Below are positions 41,815-52,679 of a DNA stretch of 64,000 bases, one piece after another; position 1 is the first letter of the stretch; the number at the start of each line of letters is the position of its first letter. The translations under genes were made by a program, and so were the position numbers. A model generated the notes under the pieces. The model was not told where the DNA came from. It saw only the letters and a program-made list of their open reading frames with translations, and did not search any database. The stretch is from Corythucha ciliata (Eukaryota > Arthropoda > Insecta > Hemiptera > Tingidae). The DNA lies in the NCBI GenBank assembly GCA_038030265.1, contig CM075942.1, forward strand, positions 48,016,751 through 48,080,750, given 5' to 3'.

Positions 41815-42250
41815 ATGCGTAGCGAGAGGCGTCTGTCGTGCCACTGTTACGAGTACGAGTACACCGTACACCCGTACAACCTGCTCGTCGTACACTGCAC
41901 CACGCGTTACACTGTACAAACTCTACACTGTACGAACCACTGCACTGTACAACCCGTATTCCTGTTCTATTCGTGCGACGTACACTCGTTACGCTGTACG
42001 CACTTAATCCCGTGCAATCTGTGCTGTACACAACCATGCTTTGCCCAACTGCTTTACACTGTACAACTCGTACTGCTCCTGTTCGATCCGTATGATTTAC
42101 ACTCGATATGTTGTACGCACGTACACCCGTTCAATATGTGCGGTACACAACTGTACTTTTCCCAACTATTACACCGTACACTCTTACGTTGTACACCGTA
42201 CTCCTCGAACTTTACGCGCTAGCGGCTTACGTACAACTCGTGACTAACTG
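41815..42250 (+). repeat. Imperfect array of GTACACTGTAC words
   Basis: About 20 diverged units of roughly 20-25 bases that repeat GTACAC, ACTGTAC, CGTACA and ACTCGT words. Many units are near-palindromic around GTAC. Long open frames on both strands are products of the repeat. Confidence 0.75.
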
Positions 42251-42659
42251 CGCTGTCTATTACTCGAACGCGACTGCTCTACTACTGACTGAATCGGTGA
42301 CTCCTACTTCGACCAGTTTTTATATTATGGCCTCCTCCCGGGTGGTGGTAAATAATGAGTGGGGGACTGGTTAAGGAGAAGGAGAGAGACGTAAGAAAAG
42401 AAGTGGCGACTTCTACTGGGAAGGGACTGGAGTTTTGACTCTTGGGTCTCCAATCTGCTAGAGAGCGTGGTTAGTACTAATGCGTCGGTACTAAATGAAT
42501 ATTATACATAAATAAACCAATCAAATCTCAAAAATAAGAATAACAAAGAAAACATAAGGTATCAAAAATGAGAATCAGTCGGAAGCTTGTTTAAGTGAAA
42601 AGTCGTCCGTCGCCCTTTGCGACACAAGTTCAGTGCGCCCTAGTCGTGTGTTCCGTGTA

Positions 42660-43075
42660 CCCCAAGCTTGATTAAAACTGCATCGCCCGTCGTCTCGTCC
42701 CAGCCTCCTTCGTTGCGACGCCACTGCGTCACCTGTCGTCTCGTCCCAGTATCCTTCGTTGCGACGCCACTGCGTCACCTGTCGTCTCGTCCCCGTATCC
42801 TTCGTTGCGACGCCACTGCGTCACCAGCTGTCTTCGTGTTAAGTATCCTTCGTTGCGACACCACCTGCGTCACCACCCTAGTAACAAAGGGCTGTCTTCT
42901 CGTCGGAGTGATTTCTTCGTTGCGTCACCACTGCGTCACCAGCTGTCTTCGTGTTAAGTATTCTTCGTTGCAACACCACCTGCGTCACCACCCTAGTAAC
43001 AAAGGGCAGTCTTCTCGTCGGAGTGATTTCTTCATTGCGTCACCAGTCATATCATCGGAGTGTCATCTGCGTCAC
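42660..43075 (+). repeat. Tandem array with 46 bp unit and a higher-order duplication
   Basis: The first part is three near-identical units of 46 bases (core CGTTGCGACGCCACTGCGTC followed by a GTCTCGTCCC word). The second part is a longer composite unit of about 115 bases (including CACCCTAGTAACAAAGG and AGCTGTCTTCGTGTTAAGTA) present twice. CG is frequent here, unlike the surrounding DNA. Confidence 0.85.
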
Positions 43076-43440
43076 CTTTTGCGCCGCCCATACGTTTTCG
43101 CCCCCTCCGTCATCGTACGTCACGCCGCTAACTCTACCTGACGTTGCCGCTCAGTACACTCAGTGGCTCACGTCGTCGCCGCCGTTTGCTCGCCTTCGCC
43201 CCTCGCAAAAACGTAGACCAGAAAAATATAAATATTTCAAAGTGGTGTGTTCGCTCTTGCCAAATTTTAAAACTTCACGGTCTCTCGCGCTTTTATTGTA
43301 CCCTTTTATTATTATTTTTATTATTTCGTTCTAAAATTTCAATAAAACCATAAATAGTGGTCTCCATGAAGATCGGACTTATTTCTTTCACATCCTAGCC
43401 CCTGCTCGCCCGTAATAAAACGAACCCCACTTAGGGGGGG
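43076..43440 (+). other. LTR-like or retroelement leader sequence, unconfirmed
   Basis: A C/T-rich stretch leads to AATAAAACC near 43340. TGGTCTCCATGAAG (from about 43360) follows, which begins with TGG as tRNA primer-binding sites do. No second copy is in the window, so an LTR cannot be shown. It could also be the 5' leader of the Jockey copy that follows. Confidence 0.3.
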
Positions 43441-43443
43441 GGG

Positions 43444-45790
43444 ATTACACTGGGGTAGTTATTAGCGGCCATCCGGCTTCATCCTCAGTTGATAAAATGC
43501 TCACTCTACTATTGGAAATTGTGAACGAGCAAAAAAGAACCAATAATCTGTTGGCTGAGAGGGTTAGCACCCTCGAAAAGAGCCTAAAAGTTAGACAAAA
43601 ATTATGAAACGCCAAAATACTATGACAATAGCAGCATGGAACGCAAATGGACTGGGGCAACATGCTTCAGAACTTGAGTTATTTCTCCATCAAGAAAAAG
43701 CTGATATCTGTTTGATCTCGGAAACTCATTTCACGAGAGCATCTCACATGAAAGTCAAAGGCTACTCGTGCTATCGTGCGGACCACCCAACAGGTAGACC
43801 GCGAGGAGGAGCAGCCATCTTCATTAAGAGCACCGTTCAACACTACGTGGAACCCAGTATCCAGGAAGAGTTCATGCAAGTAGCAACAGTTAAAGCATCC
43901 GTAAATAGCAAAAGCTGTAGCATTTCTGCCATCTACTGCCCTCCCAGATACGCACTGAAAGAAGAGGACTACTTATCGTTAATGGATAGTCTGGGTGCTA
44001 ATTTCGTCATGGGCGGGGATTTCAATGCAAAGAATACATATTGGGGCTCGAGGCTAATACAACCACAAAAGGACGAGAGTTGTTCTCCGCTGGGAGAAGA
44101 AAAAATTGCAGTTTTCATTCATCAGGAAAGCCTACGTATTGGCCCAGGGACCCATTAAAGACCCCTGATCTCATTGATTTTTTTTGTGGTCAAGGGAGTA
44201 TCGGACAACTTCATTCACGTAGAAGACTGTGGCAGTCTAATGTCAGATCATTCTGCTATTGTTCTTACGATTAGCGGCTCAATCATTTTGAAGGAAGACC
44301 GGCCAAGGCTAGTCACACAACGCACTAATTGGGATGTTTTCAGGGAATACGTCGCCTCTAATATTAACCTTTCAGTCCCTCTAAAAAAATCACCAGAACA
44401 ACTAGAAGAGGAAGCTGGGAACTTCGTCAAATGTATTCAGCGAGCTGCTTGGTCTGCCACGCCTACAGAAAACATTGCAAGAATCAGCCACACCACATAT
44501 CCCCGTGAGGTTAGAGAGCTGGTTAGGGAAAAAAGAAAGGCGAGGAAACTCTGGCAAAACAGTAGAGCTCCTTGTGACAAAGCAAAACTGAATAGGCTAA
44601 AGACTCGGCTTGACGTCCTGAACAAGGAAATCAAGCAAGAAACACATGCCAGACTATTGATGGAGTCAATGCCAGGAAAGGACACGGATTACTCCCTGTG
44701 GAAGATTACTAAATCGCTTAAGCATCCCAAAGAACACATTCCTCCGATTAGAAAGCTGGACGGAGAATGGGCCAAAAGTCCCCGAGAGAAAGCTGAACTA
44801 TTTGCAGAGCACCTCGAAGAAACATTTATGCCGCTGCAAGGGGAAAGAGATGAGGAAGACTTGCCGACGCTGCCTCCATCAGCGTCTTCGCAATATATAA
44901 GACCGGTAACGTTTAATGAGCTTAAATATGCAATAAACAATCTTAAAACAAATAAAGCTCCTGGGTATTACCTCATAACTGGGAATGTCGTCAAACTACT
45001 CCCGGAAGTCGCATCGCTGAGACTCAAATACGTACCTCGTTGCTGGAAGGTGGCAGAAGTGATCATGATCCTGAAACCTGGTAAGGAATCATGCGAGAAA
45101 ACGTCGTACCGTCCTATATCATTGTTACCAGTGATCTCCAAACTCTTCGAGAGGCTACTCGTGAAGAGATTAAAAGCCATAGTCAAAGACAAGGAGCTTA
45201 TCCCCAATCACCACAGTTCGGGTTCAGGGAAAAGCACTCCACTATTGATCAAGTGCATCGCATCACTAGAGTGATTGAGAACTCATTAGAGAGGAAGCAA
45301 GTCTGTTCGAGCGTGTTCCTTGATGTTTCCCAAGCATTTGATAAAGTCTGGCATCAGGGTCTGCGGCTCAGAAGAAACTTGCCGGACCAATACTTCTACA
45401 CAGGGGCGTAGCAAGGGCAAGTGATGCCCGGTGCGGGTCTCTTTTTGATGCCCCCCCCCCCTGAGGATTAAACTCGGGTTAAACTTTTGACCATAAATTC
45501 CCCTAACGTTCATTCGTCTTTTAAAACCAGAACAAAAAATATCGCGTTTTCTTTCAATAGCATAATTATACCGACAGTTCACGGCATTCCAACCCCGATA
45601 GATCGTATCCACTCGCTATTCCCAAACATGAACAAAAGACCGGACCGCACAAGCCGCACGCCCCTTGCTACGCCTGTGCTTCTACATTCTCAAGTCGTAC
45701 CTCTCAGAAAGACACTTCAGGGTGAAGCACGAATTGTGATCACAACAGATACGCGATACAAATCCATGAGGTCACCGCACTTTGTTTCGT
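43444..45790 (+). pseudogene. Jockey-type LINE copy: ORF1 end, endonuclease, partial reverse transcriptase
   Basis: The ORF1 C-terminus (from about 43444) reads SSSVDKMLTLLLEIVNEQ and ends at TGA 43605-43607. This overlaps the ORF2 ATG (43604) as ATGA, an arrangement suited to termination-reinitiation. ORF2 starts MTIAAWNANGLGQH, with the AP endonuclease motifs ISETHF, GGDFNAKNTYWGSR, PTYWPRDP...PDLIDFF and SDHSAIVLTI. Frame changes near 44055 and in the T8 run near 44180 break it. The finger region follows (KTNKAPGYYLITGNVVKLLPE, then WKVAEVIMILKPGK, YRPISLLPVISKLFERLL), with a short deletion of about ten residues after LPEVA. Another frame change lies near 45225 before QFGFREKHSTIDQVHR. The palm start FLDVSQAFDKVWHQG contains the first catalytic Asp. 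A MITE interrupts at 45401, after which YILKSYLSERHF continues. The FADD box is absent because the copy ends near 45790. Confidence 0.9.
45401..45678. mobile_element. 278 bp hAT-type MITE inside the Jockey copy
   Basis: The ends CAGGGGCGTAGCAAGGGC and (inverse) CACAGGCGTAGCAAGGGG are inverted repeats. The 8 bp target duplication CTTCTACA flanks them at 45393-45400 and 45679-45686. An 8 bp duplication and a terminus of the form YARNG are hAT hallmarks. Removing the element plus one target copy rejoins the host reverse transcriptase in its expected order (LPDQYFY to ILKSYLSERHF). The interior contains a C run and no coding capacity. Confidence 0.9.
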
Positions 45791-46444
45791 CAACGCTCAC
45801 ATAAAAATAATTTCTCAGATTTCTTGAATTTCTCGGATTTCGCTCTCGCAAAAACCCCATTTTGACGTTTCGGGTTCATTAAAACCCCAATGTCACGAGT
45901 TTTGTTGCTGAAAAACAAATTAAGCGAGGTTTACTTATTCACAAGCAAATTTCTATTATTAGACTGAGTTTAATTTTCTATCCAAGTTTCTTCGAGAGAT
46001 TAGTTTTCCGGATAAGCGGTAGAGAAGGATTTGACCGAAAATATGGTGTGAAAAGTCGATTTTCGGAAAATAAAAATTGGAATTCCGGGGCGTATATCTA
46101 AAAAACGGATAGGAATATCGGCAAAAAGCATAATAGCCGAAGTGCCACGGAATTTTTTGAGCTTTCTGTTTGTATTCTAAAGTGTTTGCCTTGCGATGTA
46201 CGGTTCTCGAGTTATGAACGAAAATTTAGAAAACGGCACCTTCAGCGTCTCCTCCCGACGATAGCACACCTCCTAGGCATCAGGATTTTTAGTATGTTCA
46301 TGTCCCAGCGTGAATGAACAAATTTCGGCGATCAATTAAATTCTCCTCCCCAACTCCCTCTATAATTCTTTATTCACCGGACTAATATGTATTTACAATA
46401 AGATGTTGTAGCTGTAAAGACACAGTTGATCGGATTCCCTTTCC
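45791..46444. other. Non-coding DNA between Jockey copy and hAT-type element
   Basis: Unique-looking sequence without coding signal or identified repeat. Confidence 0.45.
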
Positions 46445-46462
46445 ATCACTCCTAGTGATGCA

Positions 46463-46580
46463 CGAGACCGAGACGAGACCATCATTTTTGGAGCGAGACC
46501 GAGACGAGACCACTATTTTCGAGACGAGACCGAGACGAGACCACTATTTTCGAGACGAGACCGACTGGTCTCGGTCTCGT
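46463..46580 (+). repeat. Left sub-terminal GAGACCGAGACGAGACC array of the hAT-type element
   Basis: Four units of about 35 bases separated by CACTATTTTCGA words, closed by an inverted GGTCTCGGTCTCG copy. The last pair can form a hairpin. Confidence 0.9.
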
Positions 46581-47682
46581 AATTAAAAGAATGAAGAAAT
46601 GATGGCTCATTTATGAATACAGAACATTTTAACAATGAAATGACCTTGTTTTATGCCGAGACGGCTATTGTGTTATGGGCCTCCTCCTCCGGGCTGTGGT
46701 GGATCCAATGGGTGTACCTATCCCCCCCCCCGCCCTAACGCACAAAATGACATAAAATAATGGGAAAAAATTTACTTTTTGTAAAATTATCATAGGAATC
46801 ACGCACATTTCTTCTTCTTTCAGGAATTATATTTGATGGTTTTCGCACGATCAGGGAGGGAAGTGATACTTCCCCTTCCAGATACCTCAACAGGGAAGTT
46901 GATTGTTACTTGAAAAGATGAGCTAGGTGAAAAAAGTATTTTTTTCACTCACTAGTGAAGGAAAGTAAGGCAGAATGCCAATAATTTCACATTTTCCCTC
47001 GCAAGCGAAGGAAACAGGAAGGTTTTCAATCACTAGTGAAGGAAAGTGAAAAAAAGTTCTGTATTCAATTAGAGTACCCTTGCCTCCGAACACTTCCAGG
47101 AAAGACAATTAAACCTGTTGGTCGTGCGAAAAATAATATCCACGACTCGTGAGGAAGAAGCTTTCACTCTGCTCGTTGTTTTTAGCTCACTCGGCCCCGC
47201 CTCGTGAGCCAAACACAACTCGCAGGTAAAACTCCATTTCCTTCACTTGTTGTACAATATACTATTATTTCACCTGTCACGCGAAAAATAGCGTGCATAA
47301 CTCAATTCACTTGCTCGTACTCATTTAGCCGACTCGGCTTTGCCTCGCCAGCTAAAGAAAGTACTCGCAAGTAAAATGGCACTTACGTGTCTCGTTATAT
47401 GTAAGATACTATTTTTTTTAAACAGCTGATTATTTTAGAGCCTAGGGGATAAAACACTCACTTTATCGCCGTGGCCCAGAAAATCAGCCCATGGTTTGAT
47501 AAAAAAAAATACTGTACACACCGCGTCAAAAAAGTGATTTTGGGGTCTCGAGAAAAGGCCAGGCTTGGCTACGCCTCGCCCGTCCAATTTTTTCTCTCGG
47601 CCTCCAAAAAATCGCTTTCTTGCCTAGGCGTATAATCTACTGTTCCTAAGATCATTCTTAAAGAAGTGTTTAAGCAGATGTT

Positions 47683-47794
47683 CATCGTGCGTAAAGACCT
47701 ACTGTACACACGCCGTGCGGTAAAGAGCTCACGGTAGAAGAGTTCACTCTTTACCGCACGGCGCCGTGTGTAAAGTAGGTCTTTAAGCACGATG
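47683..47794. repeat. Long hairpin, about 50 bp stem
   Basis: The left arm CATCGTGCGTAAAGACCTAC (from 47683) and the inverse of the right arm CATCGTGCTTAAAGACCTAC (ending 47794) pair over about 50 bases, including CGCCGTGCGGTAAAGAG, around a loop of about 10 bases. It may be a small fold-back transposon nested in the hAT-type element. Confidence 0.85.
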
Positions 47795-48225
47795 GGTGAA
47801 GGGTGAGTGGAACCGTGGAAATTATATCCCAAAAAGGTCAAAGTCAGTTGATTATGTTGGTGAGTTGGTAGAAGAATTGAGGCAGGGAAGCCCGCTTTCA
47901 TCTTACGCGCTTCTTTTGTTTCTTCTTTTTTATTTCTCTGAAATGAAGTTGTGTGGCAAATGGGAGACTTTACGGAACCGTTAAATTAAATAATTATGAA
48001 CCTAATTGGCTTTAAAAGGCTTTGTACGATCGAAGGTAAAAAAAAGCGTACGATCCTGAGGCGTATAGTCGCACTATAAACTCTACCGATGATGGCACTG
48101 GACTTCATCTCGTGTCACAAACATCGTGCCTCGTTCGTTAAAAGCTCCTTTATGCCTACGTATCGTAATAAAAAAAAGGGTTAGGGTTCCCGAGGGGCCG
48201 GTGAAATACATTGCAACCTATGGGT

Positions 48226-48328
48226 GCCCGCGCACTAGGCAGCAAAGATTTTCAGGCTGGGCAGCCACTAGAACAAGCCCAACTGCACAGCAGCCAACTG
48301 GCTGCCGCGGCCAGGCTGCTTAGTGCAA
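48226..48328. repeat. Fold-back repeat, GCACTAGGCAGC / GCTGCTTAGTGC
   Basis: Inverted arms of about 18 bases (GCCCGCGCACTAGGCAGC and CCCTTGCACTAAGCAGC when inverted) enclose a GC-rich core with several CAGCCA and GGCTG words that also self-pair. Confidence 0.6.
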
Positions 48329-48388
48329 GGGAACCATAATTTTGCGTTTGAAACTTCCCTGGGCCGCTATCATCAAACTCGACACCAC

Positions 48389-48390
<2 letters not shown>

Positions 48391-48419
<29 letters not shown>
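48391..48419 (+). repeat. Poly-T tract, 29 bases
   Basis: Uninterrupted T run inside the hAT-type element, ending at 48419. It may be an A-tail of an unrecognised minus-strand retroelement. Confidence 0.85.
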
Positions 48420-48422
<3 letters not shown>

Positions 48423-48824
48423 TAACATTGCCAGTTGAAGCATGAGAAGGAGGGTCTGATGTATGAGGGGGGATTGTGCACCTCTGCCTCGTCGTGTCTG
48501 AGAAGGGAAGTCTCTTGCTTGAACTAAATGAGCTGGCATGAGCGAGATTTTGAGTTGACTCGTTGAATTCTCAACTGCGTTCCGCTTTCACGTTCTCAGT
48601 GCGACGATTGCTTTGAAGGCACGATTCTATTTTGGGGCAATTACAAAGCTATTTGGTCATTAATCAATGTATCACTTATCTCCCTTCGTGCCACGAGCCA
48701 CCAAGGAAGGAAAGCAAAGTATAAATTCATCTATCGTCGTCATCTGTAATCATTGAGGCGAGAATAGGATGACTCGTCACTAATATCACACATACATACT
48801 TTGAATTCGCGCCTTTAACTTTTC

Positions 48825-48950
48825 GAGACGAGACCGAGACTTTCGAGACCGAGACCGAGACGAGACCGACTTTTCATGATCGAGACCGAGACCATCCCCT
48901 CATGAGCGAGACCGAGACCACTCAAGTCTCGTCTCGGTCTCGGTCTCGTG
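48825..48950 (+). repeat. Right sub-terminal GAGACC array of the hAT-type element
   Basis: Five irregular units of GAGACCGAGAC separated by short spacers (ATCCCCTCATGAG and similar), followed by an inverted run GTCTCGTCTCGGTCTCGG that joins the right terminus. Confidence 0.9.
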
Positions 48951-49435
48951 CATCACTAATCACTCCTCTGCGATTGGATTGTTATGCTCGAGCAACTTCG
49001 GGATCGAGAAAGCTTCCGTAAGATGTTGAAATTGTGCTTCCCCACCTCGGCTAACTCAACCTTCTAGGCCCTTCTTGCCTATTTGCTTCATAGCATTCAC
49101 TTTTTCGAAATATTGGAGCTTCTAACAGTTACGCCCTGAAATACCGCGGTCTTTGATACATGAGAGAGGGAGATTACTGCTCATAAGTGGGGACTTCGCC
49201 AGCCATCAACCATCAAGGAGGGGGGGGGGTAGGATAGACGCCGCTGAGTCACAGACTGACCCCCCCTCACCATCCATCAATAAGGCCCTCCCGGGATGAT
49301 TTGTAGCCACGATTTAGCACTATTTCTAATTCAAGGCACGAATTTGCTATTTTTTTTTTCACTTTTTGCCATGAATCAGAACTTCAGGGACAGGAAGTCT
49401 CGTGTTCCTGAAAAATACGAAAGATCGAAAATCAC

Positions 49436-50365
49436 CTCATTACACTGGAAAAAGGGGCAAAATCGTCGTTTTTGGCAAGATTTGGCCCCCAACGACCAGG
49501 AGAATAAAATGTGTTGGGAGCTCGTCGACGAAATAATTTTTGACAGATGCTGAGCTCCTAGCACGTCATGTTCTCCTGAAACGAAAGGTCGAAAATCGCC
49601 GCATTACACTGGGAAAAAAGCTCGTTTACGCAAGAATTTTTGGCTATAATTGACAATAGGCGGTTCAATTGATTTCGAGCGTTTTCTATCTTGCTAATCG
49701 GGTTGAGAAATTGACATTTCCGGGGTATATGACGTCACCCGCGAATGCAATTTGGGCCCATTTCGAACGCTCAACAAAGACGTGAGAATTTTATGAACAT
49801 TTAGACCAAACCACGTGGTAAAATTTCTTCCGGTGCGCGAGCTCCTAGCACACTATATTCTCTTAATACGAAAGATCGAAAATCGCTTCATTGCACTGGG
49901 GAAAAGGGGCAAAATCGTCATTTTTGGCAAGATTTGAACCCAAACGACCTGGAGAATAGAATGCAATGTATACTAGGAGCTCGTCGGCGAAATAATTTTT
50001 GACAGAAGCCGAGCTCACACTAGAAAAATGGGCAGGATTGGAGTTTGGCCTTGGCCTAAAATTATTTAGTTGACTAGCTCCCAGTCATTGGGTTACCAAA
50101 TCTTGTCAAAAACGACGATTTTGCCCCTTTTCCAAGTGTAGTGCTAGGAGCTCGGCCTCTGTCAAAAATAATTTCGCCGACGAGTTCTCAGCACATTCTA
50201 TTCTCGTGGTTATTGGGGGGACCAAATCCTGTTAAATACGACATTTCATATTAGAAAAATATAGTGTGCCAGGAACTCGGCTTCTGTCAAAAATAGTTTC
50301 GTCAACGAGCTTAGTCTCGGCCTAAAATTATTCAGTCGACGAGCTACCAGTACATTCCATTCTCC
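49436..50365. repeat. Dispersed 130 bp unit, two direct and two inverted copies
   Basis: The unit runs from CATTACACTGGAAAAAGGGG through AAAATCGTCGTTTTTGGCAA to GAAATAATTTTTGACAGA and GCCGAGCTCCTAGC. Direct copies lie at 49436-49564 and 49886-50017, an inverted copy at 50091-50215 and a partial inverted copy at about 50260-50365. The unit is non-coding. The direct-then-inverted arrangement could form large hairpins. Confidence 0.75.
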
Positions 50366-51500
50366 TGTTCATAGTGGGGAGGGGGGGATGAAAAACGTCG
50401 CTTGGGCTGAGGCCAGTGAGGGCCAATTGCGTCGAAGCTTTTCCTTGGACATCAATGGGCTGATGAACGTGGCCGCTATCCACGGGAAAATTTGTGGGCC
50501 GAAGCGGCCAAAATTCGCTGAATCACGGGAAGACCCCCCTCACCTTTCAACGGCTCACCTGGCCTGATCCAAAATACGTGCCAATTTTCGGACTTCAAGG
50601 GGTGAGAAAGCGTGAAATACGCGGTTTCATCCATTTTTGAATTTTGGCCAATTCCACCATGAAAAAAGATAAGAAAAAAACGCCCATAGGCCCCTCAGAC
50701 CATAATAAAAATGATGGGTGCAACCTGTCCCGATTAGGACGCCCATAAGAGGCCGTTAAAGTGGACAAAAATGAGCGTTTTGGGCGATTATTCAATGTGT
50801 TTCAATTTGCACAGTAGGCTGTTAATTTTTTGTTGCCAAAAGTCGAAATTGGTTCTTGAGACGGACAAATACGCCAATAATATGCAAAATTTGGGATGGT
50901 CGATTTCGCGGGTTTTAGTCTGGAGAGATTTCTCCCCTCTACGGATTTTTTTTGCCACAGCTCACGTTCAGCAGCAACGTTCAGAGAGTCGACACTACGA
51001 AATTTTGAGATAGTTGAACCCACAAAGTTTCGTTCCTGAAAGAGCCAAACTCACAAATTTCGCTTTTTAAGAGACCGAGGAAACCCGCGAAACTGTTTTT
51101 TTGTTAGGACCAAACACGCGATATTTGTTCTTTGAATTATCTTATCGCACGAAATGATTTGGTAAAGGAGCAAAATCCGCCAAACTTACCCCTTGGGCAT
51201 TTTTTTGTTGCGAAAATTCAAAAATGGGACGAAACCGCGTATCCCGGTGTTTATCGGCACGAAGAAACCGAAAATCAGGCGAACAGTGAAAGGGTTCTTC
51301 CCGTAATTCTCTTTTGGTTGTGGGGCCCGTTGTCAGTGGCCTCCACGAATTTTCCGTTCGACCGCGACCACGTGATCGTCAGCTCTGAAGTCCAATCCTC
51401 GACGCAAGCGAACCTCCGCCGTAGAGTTGGGACAATACGGTCGAAATCAATTACAACGCACCACAACTGCGAGCACAAACAATACACACGTTTCGGAGAC
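50366..51500. other. Intergenic DNA with a short repeat block
   Basis: 50366-50980 shows no gene. About 51000-51245 holds diverged CGAAATT/GCCAAAC phrases like those at 9.5 kb. The open frame 51132-51506 begins in that repeat and looks spurious. Confidence 0.5.
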
Positions 51501-52679
51501 GAATAAAATCATTTTACACTTTAATACACGTAATACTTACAAGAAAAATTTAAATTTTTAGAAAAAATACATTAACCGAATATAATCGCGTCCCCTCCGT
51601 CCATACAGCTATTTTTACAAGATAACGTAGCAAAATTTATCAAGGTGCGTACCTTTACAAGAAAAAAATTACAATGCACCCTCAACAAGAAGTTGTACGC
51701 AAATTATTTAAGTATACGCGTCTCCCATTTGTTTTTCTTTATAATTACAAGTCTTACATCTGAACAAAAAATATTAACAGCCTTAAGCTCCACTTTTTTT
51801 GATCACACTTAAATTAATAATATTTTACGTCATATCACAAAATGTTCATTTAAAATAACACAGCTTGTTTTTTTTATTTCTTACCATTAAAAATGGTTGA
51901 TAAGAGCCAGAGACATTTATTAGTTACCTTGTGAATTTTAGGTGTAAACCGTAGCACGGTCGTAGTCGCCCTAAACTTAATTCTACCATTTTTTTTTTTT
52001 TAATTTTTGTAACCATTTTTTTGGAGGACTTTAGTTGAGCATAAAGCTCTTCAGAACTAACTGTTTTTCCCACAGACATTCTACTACATCAAAAAAGAGA
52101 AAATAATCAATGAATCTTATTTAAAAAAAAAAAAAAACAAAACAAAAAACAAAACATCTCAAAACAATAATTTTTCGTTGCTGTAAAGGCTACATTTTCT
52201 GTTTTTCTTTTTACTGTATTTGTAAGGCAAAACAAAAAAGGTATATTCGTAGACTTTTTGGCCTACCCAATTTTTTTTACTTGCCCCCTCTTTTTTTTTG
52301 GCTTTTTTTCCGTCTTGTCAACAAATTCTAAGCAACGGAGAACGTTGCCTGGGTAGTCATATTCGGCCTAAAACATATTTGGAAATACCAACTCCTAGAC
52401 AATTGCAGTTATGTGTTTGCTACTTAAAAAACAGCATGCTTACTTTCTGAAGAAAAAAAAAGAGTTGAAAGAAAAAAAAAATTAAGAAAGGAAGGTGCTT
52501 CAAAATTTGTTTTGTTTCGAAGTATAAAAGAAAAAAGTGCTCAAAATGTACAAGGAAAAAACAAAGAAAAAAAGCTAGAAAAAATTAATAATTTTGCGTA
52601 TGGCACAACCGGGGATTAATGCGTAGGTTCGACTTTTTTTTTACATAATCGAAAATCAAAAATAAATAACGCTGTACAC
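51501..52679 (-). other. Probable 3' UTR and flank of CNOT1
   Basis: A very AT-rich stretch directly downstream of the CNOT1 stop codon. An AATAAA on the minus strand at 51916-51921 (TTTATT on +) lies 760 bases past the stop and is the best poly(A) signal. An ATTAAA on the minus strand near 51517 is a second option. Confidence 0.5.
51916..51921 (-). terminator. Candidate poly(A) signal AATAAA of CNOT1
   Basis: The only canonical AATAAA I found on the minus strand in the 52680-51500 interval. Confidence 0.45.

Larger units (their letters stand above)
46453..48958. mobile_element. 2.5 kb non-autonomous hAT-type element with GAGACC-repeat termini
   Basis: Both ends begin TAGTGATGCACGAGACCGAG in inverse orientation. 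The 8 bp duplication ATCACTCC lies outside at 46445-46452 and 48959-48966. This fits hAT (YARNG terminus, 8 bp target). Just inside each end is a sub-terminal array of GAGACC/GAGACG words (46463-46580 and 48825-48950), part direct and part inverted. The 2.2 kb interior holds no hAT transposase on either strand. Instead it contains direct repeats around CACTAGTGAAGGAAAGTGA (46950-47060), a hairpin (47683-47794), a second fold-back (48226-48328) and a T29 tract. It may be a composite element grown by later insertions. Confidence 0.85.

Noticed and set aside
41815..43334. Open frames up to 157 codons on both strands
   Set aside because: They follow the GTACAC and CGTTGCGAC tandem arrays and are unlike any protein I know.
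47569..47901. 110-codon minus-strand frame in the hAT-type element, considered as a transposase
   Set aside because: It is produced largely by the 47683-47794 hairpin and shows no hAT dimerisation or catalytic motif.
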